The notes: generated by a model from the sequence alone, not told the origin. 64,000 bases of DNA from Eukaryota sp. TZLM1-RC (GCA_040285825.1 JAUPSS010000002.1:2852001-2916000); one strand, 5' to 3'. Shown: positions 50,494 through 61,811, counted from the first letter of the stretch. Numbers and translations are program-made.

Positions 50494-53400
50494 ATGTACC
50501 TCAAACAAATCGAGCTGGATGGATTTAAATCCTACAGCAAGAAGACTGTTATAAACGACTTTGATCCCCAATTCAATGCTATAACAGGGCTCAATGGAAC
50601 AGGTAAATCTAACATTCTTGATGCTATATGTTTCGTGCTCGGTCTTTCCAACCATGCTCATCTCCGTGTTGCAAACATAAAAGAACTCATTTACAAGAAT
50701 GGCCAAGCCGGAATCTCTAAAGCCCGTGTAACTCTCACCTTTGACAACAATGGTCCCAATCGTCCCTCCATGTACGTAGATCATGATACCATCACTGTTA
50801 CCCGCGAGGTCAACTCCAATGGTCGTAACAGACACTTCATCAATGGATCAAGCAAAACTTATAAGGACATCTGCAATCTGTTCGAAGAAGTCTCACTCAA
50901 CGTCAACAACCCCCACTTCCTCATCATGCAGGGAAGAATCACCAAGGTGATGAACATGAAACCCGAACAAGTGCTTGAGATGATTGGGGAGGCAGCAGGA
51001 ACTAGAATGTATGAAACCAGAAGGAAACAGACCCTAGCCACCCTAAACAAGAAAGAAGCCAAATTAAGAGAAATTGATGAACTGATGGAAACACGAATCC
51101 AACCCCATCTAAATAAACTTTCATCAACAAGAAAAGAATTGATTAGCCTCCAACAAGCGGAGCAGACCAAAAGTAGAACAGAAAGGACATTGGTAGCATT
51201 TGATTATTACCAAGCTGGTTTAGGAGAGGAGGGGATGAAAGGAGAGTTGGAGGTGATTGAAGGGAAATCACAAATGATTGAGGGTCAGTTGCAGTCAGCT
51301 TCACAATCAAAAGCGGAACTTGAAGGTCAGATTAAAGATTTAACTTCCAATATGGAAAATTCATCAATCAAGAAAGATTACGTAAAGGTTCAAAAAGAAT
51401 TGGCTAGGCTTGACCAAGAGATTGCTGTTACTAATACCAAAATAGAAGGTCATAAAGAACAGATTTTTGAACTATCTTCAGAAAACGAAAGACTCTGTAA
51501 TAATCTTCCTGAACTTCAAAGGTCGTTGGAAGTCAATGAAAACATGTCATCATCGGTCAAAAACAAGCTTTCGGCAATCAGTCAAGATCTTTCTCATTGG
51601 TCAACAGAGGTCAATAGACTGGAAGCTAACAAAAAATCAATGATAACCGGCATCTCTTCCAATGGTGGAATGACCTTAGATGAACAGCTAATGGAAGCCA
51701 AGGTTAAGGTCGGAAACTATCAAAATCAGCTCAAGAAAGCTCAAGAAAAACATACAAACATGTCAAAATTGCTGGAATCACAAAGAAAAATGATCTCTTC
51801 AAAAGATCAGGAAAAATTCGAGCAAATCCAAAACCACATCAGATCACGTGATGAAGAGATCAAACAAATGATTGATAGGTCAAAACAGCCAATAACAAGT
51901 TCTTCAGATTCATTTCCTAATATGGAAGCTTTAAACCTCAAACTTGACTCTCTGAACAGGGATTTGACTGCCAAGAAAGGAAACCTATCAAATCTTCAAT
52001 CAGAATATCAGAAACGTGCTAATCAAGTAAACAGTTTGTTATCTGTCCCCCAATCAAATAAGATTGATCAAAACGCAATCAAGGGACCTGTGATTAGATT
52101 ATTCAATCTAAAAGATCAATCATATTTGACTGCTATCGAGACTGCCAGTCAGAAACATTTCACTTCTATTGTGGTAGATTCAGACCAGACGGCTTCAACT
52201 TTGTTAAGTTCGAACCTCAAACACAGAACCATGTTCCTACCTTTAAACAAAGTAACTGGTCCTCAAGTTACTGAGGAAGACAGAAATTATATTTGTCAAG
52301 TCACAAATGGTAATGCCAAGTTTGCTATTGATGTTGTTAACTTTCCTGAATGGGCAAGTAACGTCATGGCTCACGTTTTCAAAAAGATTGTAATCTGTGA
52401 AGCTCAATATGCCAGAATTTTGACGTATGATTCACCTAAGAAGTATTTAACAATTACTTTTGATGGTGATATTTACGATCCTCAAGGAACTCTTTCAGGC
52501 GGATCTGCTGGAAAAAAAGGTTCCTTTCTCTCTCGATTTTTGGAGGTTCGTGACCTGGAAGGGCAAATCAGAAAGACCACAGGAGAAATCCAAACGATTT
52601 CTGAAGAAGTTCGTCGAGTTTCAATGCTTAAAGATGAAAGAGAAACACTTTTAAGGTTAATTACTTCCAAAACTGCAGAGCTCGATAGGTTCAAAAGTGG
52701 ATCAAAATCAGATCAATCTATGCAAAAAATTCAAAAATTCAATGAAATCAGTCAAAATATTACTCATCTTTCCAATCAAATTGAAGAATTCCAATGCCTC
52801 TACTCTCAAGAATCGTCTCGCCTTGGGCAACTGTCACATTCGCTCAGTCAGGCAGACGGCGGCGTTTCTGCAGAACTAGAACGACTGGAAAAACAAATTG
52901 TCAGTTCAAGTAGGAAATTGTCAGAGATTCAGGCTAGTTATTCGGAAGTTTCAATTGAAGTTCAGAGACTAGAATCAGAAAATAGAAGACTTTTGGCGGA
53001 ACTTGAAGACGTGAATGACTCTATTAGGAGCAATCATAAAAGAATTGCACTTTTGGAAGAGGAGATCAATCAGTTCATTAATCAAATTAGTGATTATCAA
53101 CAACTACACGTCGCTGCAACAGAAAAATTTGAAGCTTTGCAACGAAAAATTGGATCGAATGAAGTGGATTCACTGAGAACTGCTCTCAATCAGCTCAGGT
53201 CCAAAATATCGAGTCTCACTGACGAGAAGAGTACGCTACATGATCAACTGCGTCAATTGCATGAAAAATTGCAAAATGCTTCAGCTACTAGAATTTCATT
53301 AGCAAAGCAGTACGAATGGCTAAATAATGAAGATTTTGATAGTGATACTTGTGAATTTAATTTCAAAAACAACCCTAATATTAATTCTGAGATCCAACAA

Positions 53401-54039
53401 TCAAAAGCTCAATATAATGAATCAATCAAAGTGATTGATTCGATGAAAAAACAGGGAATCAACACTGTTGACGTTTCCACTTTTGATAAAACTGAAAAAG
53501 AGTTTCTGGAATTGTCTCAAAAAAGAACCCAGGTTAAAGCTGATGCTGACCGTATTCAAAGCGTCATTTCACAACTTGATGAAAAGAAAGTGGCTGTGAT
53601 TAATGAATCATGGACTAAAGTGAATGCAGATTTTGGAAAGATTTTTTCTCGAGTTTTACCCGGATCTCAAGCTAAATTAGTTCCTCATTATGCTGAAGAT
53701 GATCTTGTTGGACTTTCCTTCGCTGTGGGTTTTGGAGGTCATTGGAAGGAGTCTCTTGGAGAACTATCTGGTGGTCAAAAATCTCTGTTGGCTTTATCAA
53801 TGATTTTAGCATTGTTGAGGTTTAATTCTGCGCCTATTTATATTTTAGATGAAATTGATTCTGCTTTGGATTTATCACACACACAAAATATTGGAAAATT
53901 AATCAAGCAAGAATTTAAAGATTCTCAGTTTTTAATTGTTTCTCTTAAAGAAGGAATGTTTAGAAATGCAAATGTTATTTTTAATACTCGCTTCGTTGAC
54001 GGTACATCTCATGTTTTTAGGTCAACAGGACAAGAATGA
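50494..54039 (+). CDS. SMC2: Condensin ATPase subunit SMC2
   Basis: A 1181-residue SMC protein, the usual length of SMC2. With SMC4 it forms the ATPase core of condensin, which compacts chromosomes in mitosis. It starts M-Y-L-K-Q-I-E-L-D-G-F-K-S-Y and has Walker A G-L-N-G-T-G-K-S at 32-39. The SMC2-typical L-R-V-A-N-I-K-E-L-I-Y-K-N-G-Q-A-G-I-S-K-A follows. The first long coiled coil leads to a hinge (~residues 515-670, with Y-L-T-A-I-E-T-A and D-P-Q-G-T-L-S-G-G-S). After the second coil the C-terminal head holds the ABC signature L-G-E-L-S-G-G-Q-K near 1087 and Walker B I-Y-I-L-D-E-I-D near 1115. Every catalytic motif is intact. No intron. Confidence 0.97.
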   Translation: MYLKQIELDGFKSYSKKTVINDFDPQFNAITGLNGTGKSNILDAICFVLGLSNHAHLRVANIKELIYKNGQAGISKARVTLTFDNNGPNRPSMYVDHDTITVTREVNSNGRNRHFINGSSKTYKDICNLFEEVSLNVNNPHFLIMQGRITKVMNMKPEQVLEMIGEAAGTRMYETRRKQTLATLNKKEAKLREIDELMETRIQPHLNKLSSTRKELISLQQAEQTKSRTERTLVAFDYYQAGLGEEGMKGELEVIEGKSQMIEGQLQSASQSKAELEGQIKDLTSNMENSSIKKDYVKVQKELARLDQEIAVTNTKIEGHKEQIFELSSENERLCNNLPELQRSLEVNENMSSSVKNKLSAISQDLSHWSTEVNRLEANKKSMITGISSNGGMTLDEQLMEAKVKVGNYQNQLKKAQEKHTNMSKLLESQRKMISSKDQEKFEQIQNHIRSRDEEIKQMIDRSKQPITSSSDSFPNMEALNLKLDSLNRDLTAKKGNLSNLQSEYQKRANQVNSLLSVPQSNKIDQNAIKGPVIRLFNLKDQSYLTAIETASQKHFTSIVVDSDQTASTLLSSNLKHRTMFLPLNKVTGPQVTEEDRNYICQVTNGNAKFAIDVVNFPEWASNVMAHVFKKIVICEAQYARILTYDSPKKYLTITFDGDIYDPQGTLSGGSAGKKGSFLSRFLEVRDLEGQIRKTTGEIQTISEEVRRVSMLKDERETLLRLITSKTAELDRFKSGSKSDQSMQKIQKFNEISQNITHLSNQIEEFQCLYSQESSRLGQLSHSLSQADGGVSAELERLEKQIVSSSRKLSEIQASYSEVSIEVQRLESENRRLLAELEDVNDSIRSNHKRIALLEEEINQFINQISDYQQLHVAATEKFEALQRKIGSNEVDSLRTALNQLRSKISSLTDEKSTLHDQLRQLHEKLQNASATRISLAKQYEWLNNEDFDSDTCEFNFKNNPNINSEIQQSKAQYNESIKVIDSMKKQGINTVDVSTFDKTEKEFLELSQKRTQVKADADRIQSVISQLDEKKVAVINESWTKVNADFGKIFSRVLPGSQAKLVPHYAEDDLVGLSFAVGFGGHWKESLGELSGGQKSLLALSMILALLRFNSAPIYILDEIDSALDLSHTQNIGKLIKQEFKDSQFLIVSLKEGMFRNANVIFNTRFVDGTSHVFRSTGQE

Positions 54040-54882
54040 TTTATTTATTATTTAATAAAAAAATTGTATTTTTACGCTTTTGAAATTCATTACTGTGATT
54101 TTTCTTAGACAATAAGTGTTGTAAGCTCTGTGTACAAAAAAACGTGTTACACACACTGAATCTCTCATGCACATGCTTGAACACGAGCCTTGTTTTGTGC
54201 ACTTTGGTTTTAAGTAAGCTGAGATGAAGATTCAATGTTTATTGCACAGTCACTGTTTCTATAAAAAGCAAAAACACACCAAGAGCTAATTTTCAACATC
54301 GGCTGCCATTTAGATATCCTCAATGTATTGGGTCAAGTTTGATGGAAAACTGTTTGTGGTGATGAAATTTCTAATTCGAGATTTGACTCATACAAAAACT
54401 CTGGAAGAAGAAGAAATGAGTGAGGTCTTGCAATATTTATCAAAACAACCAGTTTATTCAAAAAGAATCAAAGTTTATATAAAGAAAAATGCGTCTAAGG
54501 AAGATAACTAAATGATTCAGTGCATCCTTGAAGCTTGAAATGTTCAATATAATTCTTTAAATTGACATAATACTTGATGCAAGCACAGACAGATCAACAT
54601 CTGGTTAATTTCAATGCATTATGTTCAAGGAATCAAGCACATGAAGTAAAATAGTCATTGTGAAAGGTTTTGTCGAACAGGGATGTACGGTGTGGCCTGT
54701 TCTTTCAGGGTACGATCCCCGCACGCTTTGACACTGAAGAGTCTGAGAAATGACAAATATCATATATCTAAGGTAGTGACCAAATTTCAATCATTACACC
54801 AACAATGTTCACCATTGACCTCAACAACAATCCTTCACTTAGATAATTCTACACATCGAAAAGGTTCAGCGATCAAACGCTG
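54040..54882. other. Spacer with one small ORF
   Basis: 54323-54511 (+) is a 62-codon ATG frame with a protein-like sequence (V-V-M-K-F-L-I-R-D-L; E-E-E-E-M-S-E-V-L-Q-Y-L) that I do not recognise. It may be a small gene or a remnant. Coding similarity to the BTB domain begins before the ATG at 54883 but is cut by TAA at 54844-54846. Confidence 0.35.
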
Positions 54883-56478
54883 ATGTTTGGAAAGTTCACC
54901 ATCTCTGTACACAAGTGCATTCTTGCTATGCACTCTTCCTTCTTTGAGCAACATCTGTCTGAGAATTCTTTTCACAATGATCAATCATATTATTACATCT
55001 CAGATCTCCCTGTTCCATACGACATTTTTTTATCCATAATTGAACTTTTTTATGGTTTTTTTCCGATAGATCTCACACAACATAATACATATCTTTATTA
55101 TTATTGTGCCCGCTACTTTGGGATTCATTCTCTAATAGAACGTACGACACGAATAATGAACAAGCACCAACGATCAGTTGAATGGATGTGCACCACCCTT
55201 CAACAAGCTCAGGACAAGGACGATTTGGAAGTGTTTGGAACTATTTTTGGTAAGGAAACAATGTCTGAAAGTGCAGGATTGTGTCAAATATTTTTGAATT
55301 TATTTAGCCAAATTGACCATTTTAATTGCAACCAATGTGCTTTCTCAAGTGATGACATGCTGGTACCTATTGCAATCAACATCCACCCTTCCACATTCAA
55401 CATAATGGTCAACAAATCAGCACATTCCAGATCGTTCTCTGAGTGGTTAGTACTTTCACTAGTGAAGTGTGCTAATGTGAATGAAGAGATGTGGACAGGA
55501 GAAAAAGTTGATCTGGCTGTGCAATCGCTGAATTTGGACATGATTAATGTTTGTTTTGCTTATGATCATTTGTACTTACCATTAATCAAACGCTCAGATC
55601 TTGTTGGTATCATGAGAGAATTTGCTACATCACATCTATTACCCTTGTTCAGAAGTGAGGTGGACACTGTTCAAGGGTTTGATTCGTTAGATACAGTTTT
55701 TAATTCCTGTCCATGTAGGGCAGTAGTGCGAATTCAATCTTTGATCTGTGGTTACTTGAATCGATGTCATGCTTCTCTCAGAAAGAATTCAATCTTGTCT
55801 TTACAAAGCTTGGTACGTCGTAGGGTATGTATGGAGAGGATGGTGGAAGAAAGGGAATCTGTGGTTAGTGTTCAAATGGTGATTCTAATGATGTTGCAAA
55901 GGAAGAGGTTTTTCCAGATGAAATTATCATCTATCCTTATTCAAAACAATATTCGTAAGTTTATTTGCCAAAGCACATTCAAGAGAGACAAGCAGAATTT
56001 GCGAAGTTTACAATCTGTAATTCATGGCTATTTAAGTAGAAGAAATTACTTCAGAACGCAACTCTCCATTGTTAATTGTCAAACAATTATTCAAAAAAAC
56101 ATTTACCTTAGACAATATCAACAAAAACGGACTGCAATCATGAATCTGCAGTCAGCAATTCGTGGTAAATTTGCTAGTAAATTATTTAACAATGCCAGAG
56201 AATCAATAATTTTTGTTCAAAATTCTTTTTTAAACGTGCTTTGTTTAAGGTATTATCAACAAAGTCGCTCCTCACTGATTGCTATTCAAGCTCTAATTCG
56301 TGGTGGATTGACTAGCAACAGATTTGACAAACTCAAGTCGTCAATCATTACTTTACAATGTTTGATTAGGGCTCAAAGGGCAAGGGAACTTTTGAATCAG
56401 CAGAATGTAAGCATTGTCAAACTTCAATCAGCCATTCGTAGCTTCCTTTCTAAAAGGAGTCATTCTAGATCCCATTGA
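54883..56478 (+). CDS. BTB-domain protein fused to a duplicated IQ array
   Basis: The 531-residue frame has two unlike parts. Residues 1-~270 look like a BTB/POZ-BACK protein (F-T-I-S-V-H-K-C-I-L-A-M-H-S-S-F-F then a helical region). BTB proteins usually dimerise or recruit cullin-3. The BTB start S-D-Q-T-L-M-F-G-K-F extends 12 codons before the ATG, to a stop at 54846, so the N-terminus is probably damaged or lies in another exon. Residues ~296-525 are IQ units nearly identical to part of the 5.1-8.8 kb IQ gene. After the duplicated block the frame ends within 10 codons, while the next frame stays open to 56626 (I-L-D-P-I-E-I-C-A-Q-Y) and may be the old BTB-gene tail. It may be a chimeric pseudogene or a young fusion gene. 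Confidence 0.6.
   Translation: MFGKFTISVHKCILAMHSSFFEQHLSENSFHNDQSYYYISDLPVPYDIFLSIIELFYGFFPIDLTQHNTYLYYYCARYFGIHSLIERTTRIMNKHQRSVEWMCTTLQQAQDKDDLEVFGTIFGKETMSESAGLCQIFLNLFSQIDHFNCNQCAFSSDDMLVPIAINIHPSTFNIMVNKSAHSRSFSEWLVLSLVKCANVNEEMWTGEKVDLAVQSLNLDMINVCFAYDHLYLPLIKRSDLVGIMREFATSHLLPLFRSEVDTVQGFDSLDTVFNSCPCRAVVRIQSLICGYLNRCHASLRKNSILSLQSLVRRRVCMERMVEERESVVSVQMVILMMLQRKRFFQMKLSSILIQNNIRKFICQSTFKRDKQNLRSLQSVIHGYLSRRNYFRTQLSIVNCQTIIQKNIYLRQYQQKRTAIMNLQSAIRGKFASKLFNNARESIIFVQNSFLNVLCLRYYQQSRSSLIAIQALIRGGLTSNRFDKLKSSIITLQCLIRAQRARELLNQQNVSIVKLQSAIRSFLSKRSHSRSH
55770..56470 (+). repeat. Derived copy of the ~700-bp inverted duplication
   Basis: Collinear with 7071-6371 (minus) without indels, at high identity. 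Similarity fades after ~56445 (AGCTTCCTTTCTAAAAGG against GGCTCTCTTTCCAAAAGA) and is lost before 55770, which marks the breakpoints. Confidence 0.9.
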
Positions 56479-58009
56479 AATATGCGCTCAATACCACATG
56501 CACACTTACGAAGTAATTACTTTAATTGCTCAAGCAAATCAAAATCAGGAAATAAAAAGTTCAATTATAGATCAGGAAATCCGAAATTTAAATCACAAAG
56601 GCGAAAATATTTATTTTATTTCCTAATAAAGTTTACTGTCATGGTTGTTGAATAAAATTACTTTCTCATATACAGAAGAAAATTTTCATTGAAATCAAAA
56701 TTTATGATTACCAATCAATTACTAGTTTACTCCAAGATTTAATCATATTGAAGTTATTATTTTTGATCTTGTGGTTCAGATTTATCAGAAGCAATCTTAT
56801 TCTTGATTTCATGTTCCCAATGTACATAGATTTGATGTTCATGTATTTGATCTTTTGGTAAAACAAAGTTCGGAACAGAACCTTTCAATTATGCTTCACT
56901 GTCATGAAGATTCTTTCAAAATCAGTTCGTGCATGTGATATTGAAACAAACCAAAAAGTAACTTTCATCTAAAATAGTTATTCAAAATATGAACGAGATG
57001 AGGAAAGAAGAGGCTGAAAACTTGAAAAAACTCAATGATGAAGAACATTTACAATAACCAAGGAGTTTTCATTATTTCTTGTGTTTTTGGTTTTTTTTGA
57101 AAAAGATGAAGTTTATGTACAACAACGTTTGACTGCCTAAAATGCAAAATAACCTGAGGCGACTTTGGAACTCCCTGATTTTGGTAAAGCTTTTCACTTT
57201 TTTAACACAGAGGAAGTATTACTAGTAATTTTTATTCTATTAATAATTGAATACAAACCAGATGTTTTTAAAAGATTTAATTTTAAAAAAAAAATTAATA
57301 TACCCATATTAAGCAATAGGTTGGCAATTCATTTTACTTCTTTTTCAGAACTAATGAAATCGCAAGATATCCATCCCTTTTTTATCTGTTTATCGGCTGA
57401 AGATTTGCTCTGATGTTAATGGTTTAACTATCTGTAATACATTTTCGTATGCAAAAAAGTTTATTGCGGCAAAATCTAATAAGCCCTGGAAAACCCTGAG
57501 TGGTTTCCTTTTGAAAGACTCTAAAAACTGTTCATGACACATATACAAACCTTTTGGTAATTGATTGTTAGAATGAAACCTCAAAATACAATCAATTATT
57601 CATCCAAAGATAGTGTTGTTGCTTTAAAATTATTTTTATTGTTTCTATTAATAGTTTCATAGAAGAAGCCTATACGAAACATTAAAAGCCACTCCGATTG
57701 TTCGAAAGAAAATTCCTGGATTTTTTGAAGTTGATATCCAGGACTATGATGTATTTTGCGTTCTTTTTCTCACAAATGATGAAATCGCTGGCAAAAAAAA
57801 TAATTCTTAGTGGATAAATTTAATAGAACAATCACTGAAAAAGGCAAGAAATTCAACAACACCATTAAAACTGATTTTTTGGCATTTATTGAAGTATTTA
57901 AGTACAAAAAGAATTACATGGATGTTATAATTTCTGACGTTATCCTGATTGAAAGACTACAAAGGATATTAAACTTTGATTTTCGTTGTGCAATTAATAT
58001 GGTGTTTAA
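56479..58009. other. Degenerate AT-rich region, gene remnants
   Basis: Several short frames look protein-like but are cut by stops: to 56626 (possible BTB tail), 57165-57413 (+), 57390-57584 (-), and a stretch near 57664-57810 (+) reading T-P-I-V-R-K-K-I-P-G-F-F-E-V-D. No domain is recognised. It is probably decayed mobile or duplicated DNA. Confidence 0.4.
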
Positions 58010-58700
58010 ATCAAAATCTAGATTCTATTTTTATATTACAAGGACCAACCTTTGTTTAAGAAAAACTGTATTTGTTCTGACTCATCTCAGCTCACCCTAC
58101 ATCATGCCATAAATTGTACCAAATTGATAACTTTTCGTTCTTTATTACAAGAAGTTTTTCCAACTGCTGTTTCTATCTGACTTACAATGACTTACAATGC
58201 ATATGAATGACATCTGTAGAATTTCCCACGCTGAACCAATCAACGCTATTGTTTAATTTTGGTTCTAATATCGGGGATGATATAGACTGCGATTGAATTG
58301 ACGTTGTCTTATGTGAGTTTGCAAATACCACTTTGATGCAGAAAAGCAAATGCCATTCTCCAGGTGCAGATGAATTCAAGGAAAAAGGGAAACTTCAGTA
58401 CTGATATTGAAGAAGCCAACGTTGAAGGAAATTGATAACATCATCTTAACGCAGTTTTATCGTCCTATATTTAAAGTCCTATTCTTGAAACAGAAAATTT
58501 GCTGAATAGTTTTTTCCAAACAATGGATTTATATGAAAGTAATTAAGAGATTTGATATCTTTGTTACATTTGCGAAACCAACTGACAATTTTGAATAGAA
58601 GATCATTATTTTTGGATCCTATAAGAGAAGCTATAGGGAAGCAAGTGACGTCGATTTTATTTTGGTTTAATAATTGTACATAATTTAAACCATTTTAGTT
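58010..58700 (+). mobile_element. Old, heavily mutated family A-like LINE copy
   Basis: The plus strand aligns block by block with LINE A: TGTATTTGTTCTGACTCATC and ...CATGCCATAAATTG correspond to the CCHC knuckle region (C-I-C-S...R-H-A-L-N-C). ATTGATAACTTTTCGTTC matches ATTGATAACTTATCGTTC. The end TTTTGGTTTAATAATTG matches the A stop and tail. Many indels and stops. It ends about 10-40 bp before the ATG of the Nup133-like gene. Confidence 0.65.
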
Positions 58701-58710
58701 TAATTAATTA

Positions 58711-61683
58711 ATGTTCCAAACCCCACAACAGAGACGTCCACCCACTGGCTTTGGGACCCCTGCATCAGTCCGTCCGCCCCCTTCGTCAGTATTTAGGTCT
58801 CGAGCTCCCCAAACTCCACGAGTTCCTCAAGCCACAGTATCACTCATAACAGAAACGCCTAACCTAAAACTCTCTTCTATATCCGATGTCCCTCTCCTCG
58901 TCTCCGATCTGCACAAATCAATCTCCTCACATGGCTTTATATTTCCTTCTGCTTCTCGTCATCCGTCCAACGCTATTGTATATGCACGCACTTCTTCTTC
59001 CCTCATGGTGTACGTTCTCAAAAACCCCCACCTTTCTGCCATTCTACACCTTTCGTCCTCAGCTCTCTGCTCTCCGAGGGCACTTCCAGCTATCGGGACC
59101 CATGGTGTGGAGGCTGTTGTGGTAGAGAAACAAGGAAACATCGTCTCTATGGAGCTAGTGCATGCTCAGTTGTGTGGAACTTCTGTTTCGTTTTCAAAAA
59201 AGTTTTCATCAAGTTTCCAATCAGATGACGTTCCTGATTCCGTTTTGATTGCTCAATCACCTTCTGATAACTCTTGTCTAATCAAATTTACCTCTGGCAA
59301 ACTTGGAATTTTCTCCTTTGATTCCAATTCTTTTTCTCTTTTTTCTCAACAAACTGAATCTAAAACTTTTAGGTTATTCAGACCCAAAATGTCTAATGAT
59401 TTATTAATCCCAAATATTGTTGGTTTATCCTACTCTATAGAAACTGAATCAGATTATTATGTGCTGGCTGAAAATGGGGAAGTGCACAGCTTGAATCAAT
59501 CAAAAATGACGGTCAATAGGGTTTTTAAACCCCAAGCATCAATCAGATCACAATCAATCGCAATCAAACCTACTATTTTTGGCCCAGTTTCCCTTTCTAT
59601 TACTTTTTCAAATGTTTTGAACTTAAATTTTCATTATCATGATGCTGTATTAGAGCTCAATGAGTCAATTATAAGTACGGCTCTGCGAAAATTTCAGTCA
59701 GACGATATGACCTCTTTCAAAATTTTAGATTTTTCAATTTCACCAAAAGCTGAAAATTTGGTCCTGTCAATCGGAAGTGCTTGTCTACTTGTCAAGTTGA
59801 TCTCTTCTTCACGTCATCTTATTGAACTCTTACCTTGTGTACTCCCAATCAATCACGCCACTGATTGGATCACCGATCAATCTTTTTTGATTGCTTTTGA
59901 GAGTTCAATTGCTCAATTGGAATTAAAAGATCTTAAAGAAACGGTCAGAAATGTCACAATTCCTGCACATTCTGAGCTTGTTGACGTTATGATTGCCGCA
60001 ATCAAAAATTTAAACCAAAATGGTGAACTATTCGTCACAAATGAGATTCAAACTTACTTGTCACAAAACCCATTGACCACAGAAGAGATCACTCAATCAT
60101 TTGAACAAGTCGTCGAGATTCTTGCTGATTCTGATCCCTCTTATTGGTTTGAGTTGGGAAACACATCAAGTTCAACATTAGCTTCTTCTTTCTTGAAGGA
60201 AAAGTTGAAGCATGTAGAGACAGTAATGTCGATTTACGGTGACGTCGTTGGTGAACCTGCAAAAGCTCAGATGCACCACATCTCTGATTTGATTTTTGGA
60301 ACTTTACAGCTGGCAAAAGAACCAGTCCTCGCGGGTCAAGAGGTTGTTACTATTTATAGAAACATTGTCACATCACGTGATACGTCACGTCATCATTTTG
60401 TTTCGGAAAGAGAATTGTTCTTATCTCGGCCCACTAAAGTTTTTGATCTTTTTAGTCATTTCCACAGAGTCATGGATGGTCATCAATCAATTTTTGATTA
60501 CCGTATTATGGCCCTGATGACGTCGATTTTGACCCAGGGATTGATTGATCACGTGAGACAACGCAGGGGCCAGTTTTGGTTTAAACCAATTTTACTAAAG
60601 GAATTGCAATTAATTTATAATTATGTTTCGGAATTTTTAAAGTCTAAATCCAATATTACATCAGCTTCTCCTGATTTTGAGCTGTTTTTGACCGTCATCA
60701 AAGACTATACCAGACTTTGTGCTGTTTTGATCACGTTAGATGAGTCGAAAAGGTCAATAATACTGGAACCAATCAAAAGTCTTTATGAGTCCTCAGCTGA
60801 TGAGAATCTCAGAGACTCGATTGAATCATTTTCAGTGGATTTATGTGAATCCTTTGAATTATTTAATTATCTTGTTTATTTTGAAGGAAATGACCACTCT
60901 AAATGTAGATTTTATATCAGCAAATTTGGAAATGCATTCATTGAAAGCCTAATCAATTATCTGGCAGACACTAATCAATATAAAAGATTGATTGATCTCT
61001 ACTCAATCAATCAAGCCAGAGATTTGATTGAACAGTTTTTAATCAGACATAAACATTTAGCATGGCCTCATTTGTTGAAAGAAAAAAGATTTACAGAAGC
61101 TGTTGATTTAGTTATTGAATTAGTAAAAGATAACGAAATGTCCATATCCGCGAAGAAAACATTGCTGTCAATTGGGGTTATGGCTGACCAAGTCAATGGT
61201 GGTCGGTCGGAAGAGGTCAAAAATTGGCTGACTTTGGTTGAAATTCATCGAGAATTGTTGCCCTCTGAACGATTTTCCGTAGACGTAGATGTTTTGGTCA
61301 ATGCTGGTCTTGAAAGGTCTGCGGAGATCATGCGACAGTCACGTGATTTAGACCTTGCAGCTTCATTTGTGACACTCTCGTTACAAGCAGTTGAGCTCTT
61401 TTCCAAAATTTCACCTGGGAGAAATTATTTGGAATTGATCCTTTTTGTTTTTGTTTCACTTGCGGAATTTGATAATTTTATTTCTTTCTACCCCCTGCAT
61501 ATCAGTGATGATGAGATTTTTAAAATTGCAAAAAATTCTCTAAGTCATTTTGTTTTCAAAAATTGCACTGATTCGGTTAAACCAAATTCTAACACTATTA
61601 AGGAATTATACAATCGTCTTGTTGCTAAAGATGATCGTTGGGAAGCTTGTTTTAAACTATTTTTTGAAAGTTTAAAGGATTAA
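58711..61683 (+). CDS. Nup133-like nucleoporin (propeller + alpha-solenoid)
   Basis: A 990-residue protein. Residues ~1-45 are a low-complexity Pro/Arg/Thr-rich tail (R-R-P-P-T-G-F-G-T-P) as at the start of Nup133. A beta-propeller-like region follows (to ~430), then a long helical domain. The helical part has blocks that resemble the Nup133/Nup155 C-terminal family: R-H-H-F-V-S-E-R-E-L-F-L, F-D-Y-R-I-M-A-L-M, and W-P-H-L-L-K-E-K-R-F-T-E-A-V-D-L. Nup133 is a member of the Nup84/Nup107 Y-complex that forms the pore scaffold. ATG at 58711 is first in frame. Single exon, no breaks. Other propeller-solenoid scaffolds (Nup155, coat proteins) are possible. Confidence 0.6.
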   Translation: MFQTPQQRRPPTGFGTPASVRPPPSSVFRSRAPQTPRVPQATVSLITETPNLKLSSISDVPLLVSDLHKSISSHGFIFPSASRHPSNAIVYARTSSSLMVYVLKNPHLSAILHLSSSALCSPRALPAIGTHGVEAVVVEKQGNIVSMELVHAQLCGTSVSFSKKFSSSFQSDDVPDSVLIAQSPSDNSCLIKFTSGKLGIFSFDSNSFSLFSQQTESKTFRLFRPKMSNDLLIPNIVGLSYSIETESDYYVLAENGEVHSLNQSKMTVNRVFKPQASIRSQSIAIKPTIFGPVSLSITFSNVLNLNFHYHDAVLELNESIISTALRKFQSDDMTSFKILDFSISPKAENLVLSIGSACLLVKLISSSRHLIELLPCVLPINHATDWITDQSFLIAFESSIAQLELKDLKETVRNVTIPAHSELVDVMIAAIKNLNQNGELFVTNEIQTYLSQNPLTTEEITQSFEQVVEILADSDPSYWFELGNTSSSTLASSFLKEKLKHVETVMSIYGDVVGEPAKAQMHHISDLIFGTLQLAKEPVLAGQEVVTIYRNIVTSRDTSRHHFVSERELFLSRPTKVFDLFSHFHRVMDGHQSIFDYRIMALMTSILTQGLIDHVRQRRGQFWFKPILLKELQLIYNYVSEFLKSKSNITSASPDFELFLTVIKDYTRLCAVLITLDESKRSIILEPIKSLYESSADENLRDSIESFSVDLCESFELFNYLVYFEGNDHSKCRFYISKFGNAFIESLINYLADTNQYKRLIDLYSINQARDLIEQFLIRHKHLAWPHLLKEKRFTEAVDLVIELVKDNEMSISAKKTLLSIGVMADQVNGGRSEEVKNWLTLVEIHRELLPSERFSVDVDVLVNAGLERSAEIMRQSRDLDLAASFVTLSLQAVELFSKISPGRNYLELILFVFVSLAEFDNFISFYPLHISDDEIFKIAKNSLSHFVFKNCTDSVKPNSNTIKELYNRLVAKDDRWEACFKLFFESLKD

Positions 61684-61800
61684 TTGAATAAACTCAAATA
61701 AACTTATTATTGAATTTTTAATTATGGTTTTGTTTAGACATTTTTTGCATTTACAATAATTGTTTCAAATCCTGCAGAAAAAATTGAAACATTGGAATTC

Positions 61801-61811
61801 AAAAGTTCCGG
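61801..61811. repeat. 11-bp target-site duplication (LINE C2), left
   Basis: AAAAGTTCCGG, repeated exactly at 63067-63077. Confidence 0.85.

Noticed and set aside
54683-54883. Open frame upstream of the BTB gene as a first exon
   Set aside because: No GT...AG pair that I could find joins it in frame to the BTB domain; the composition is not clearly coding.
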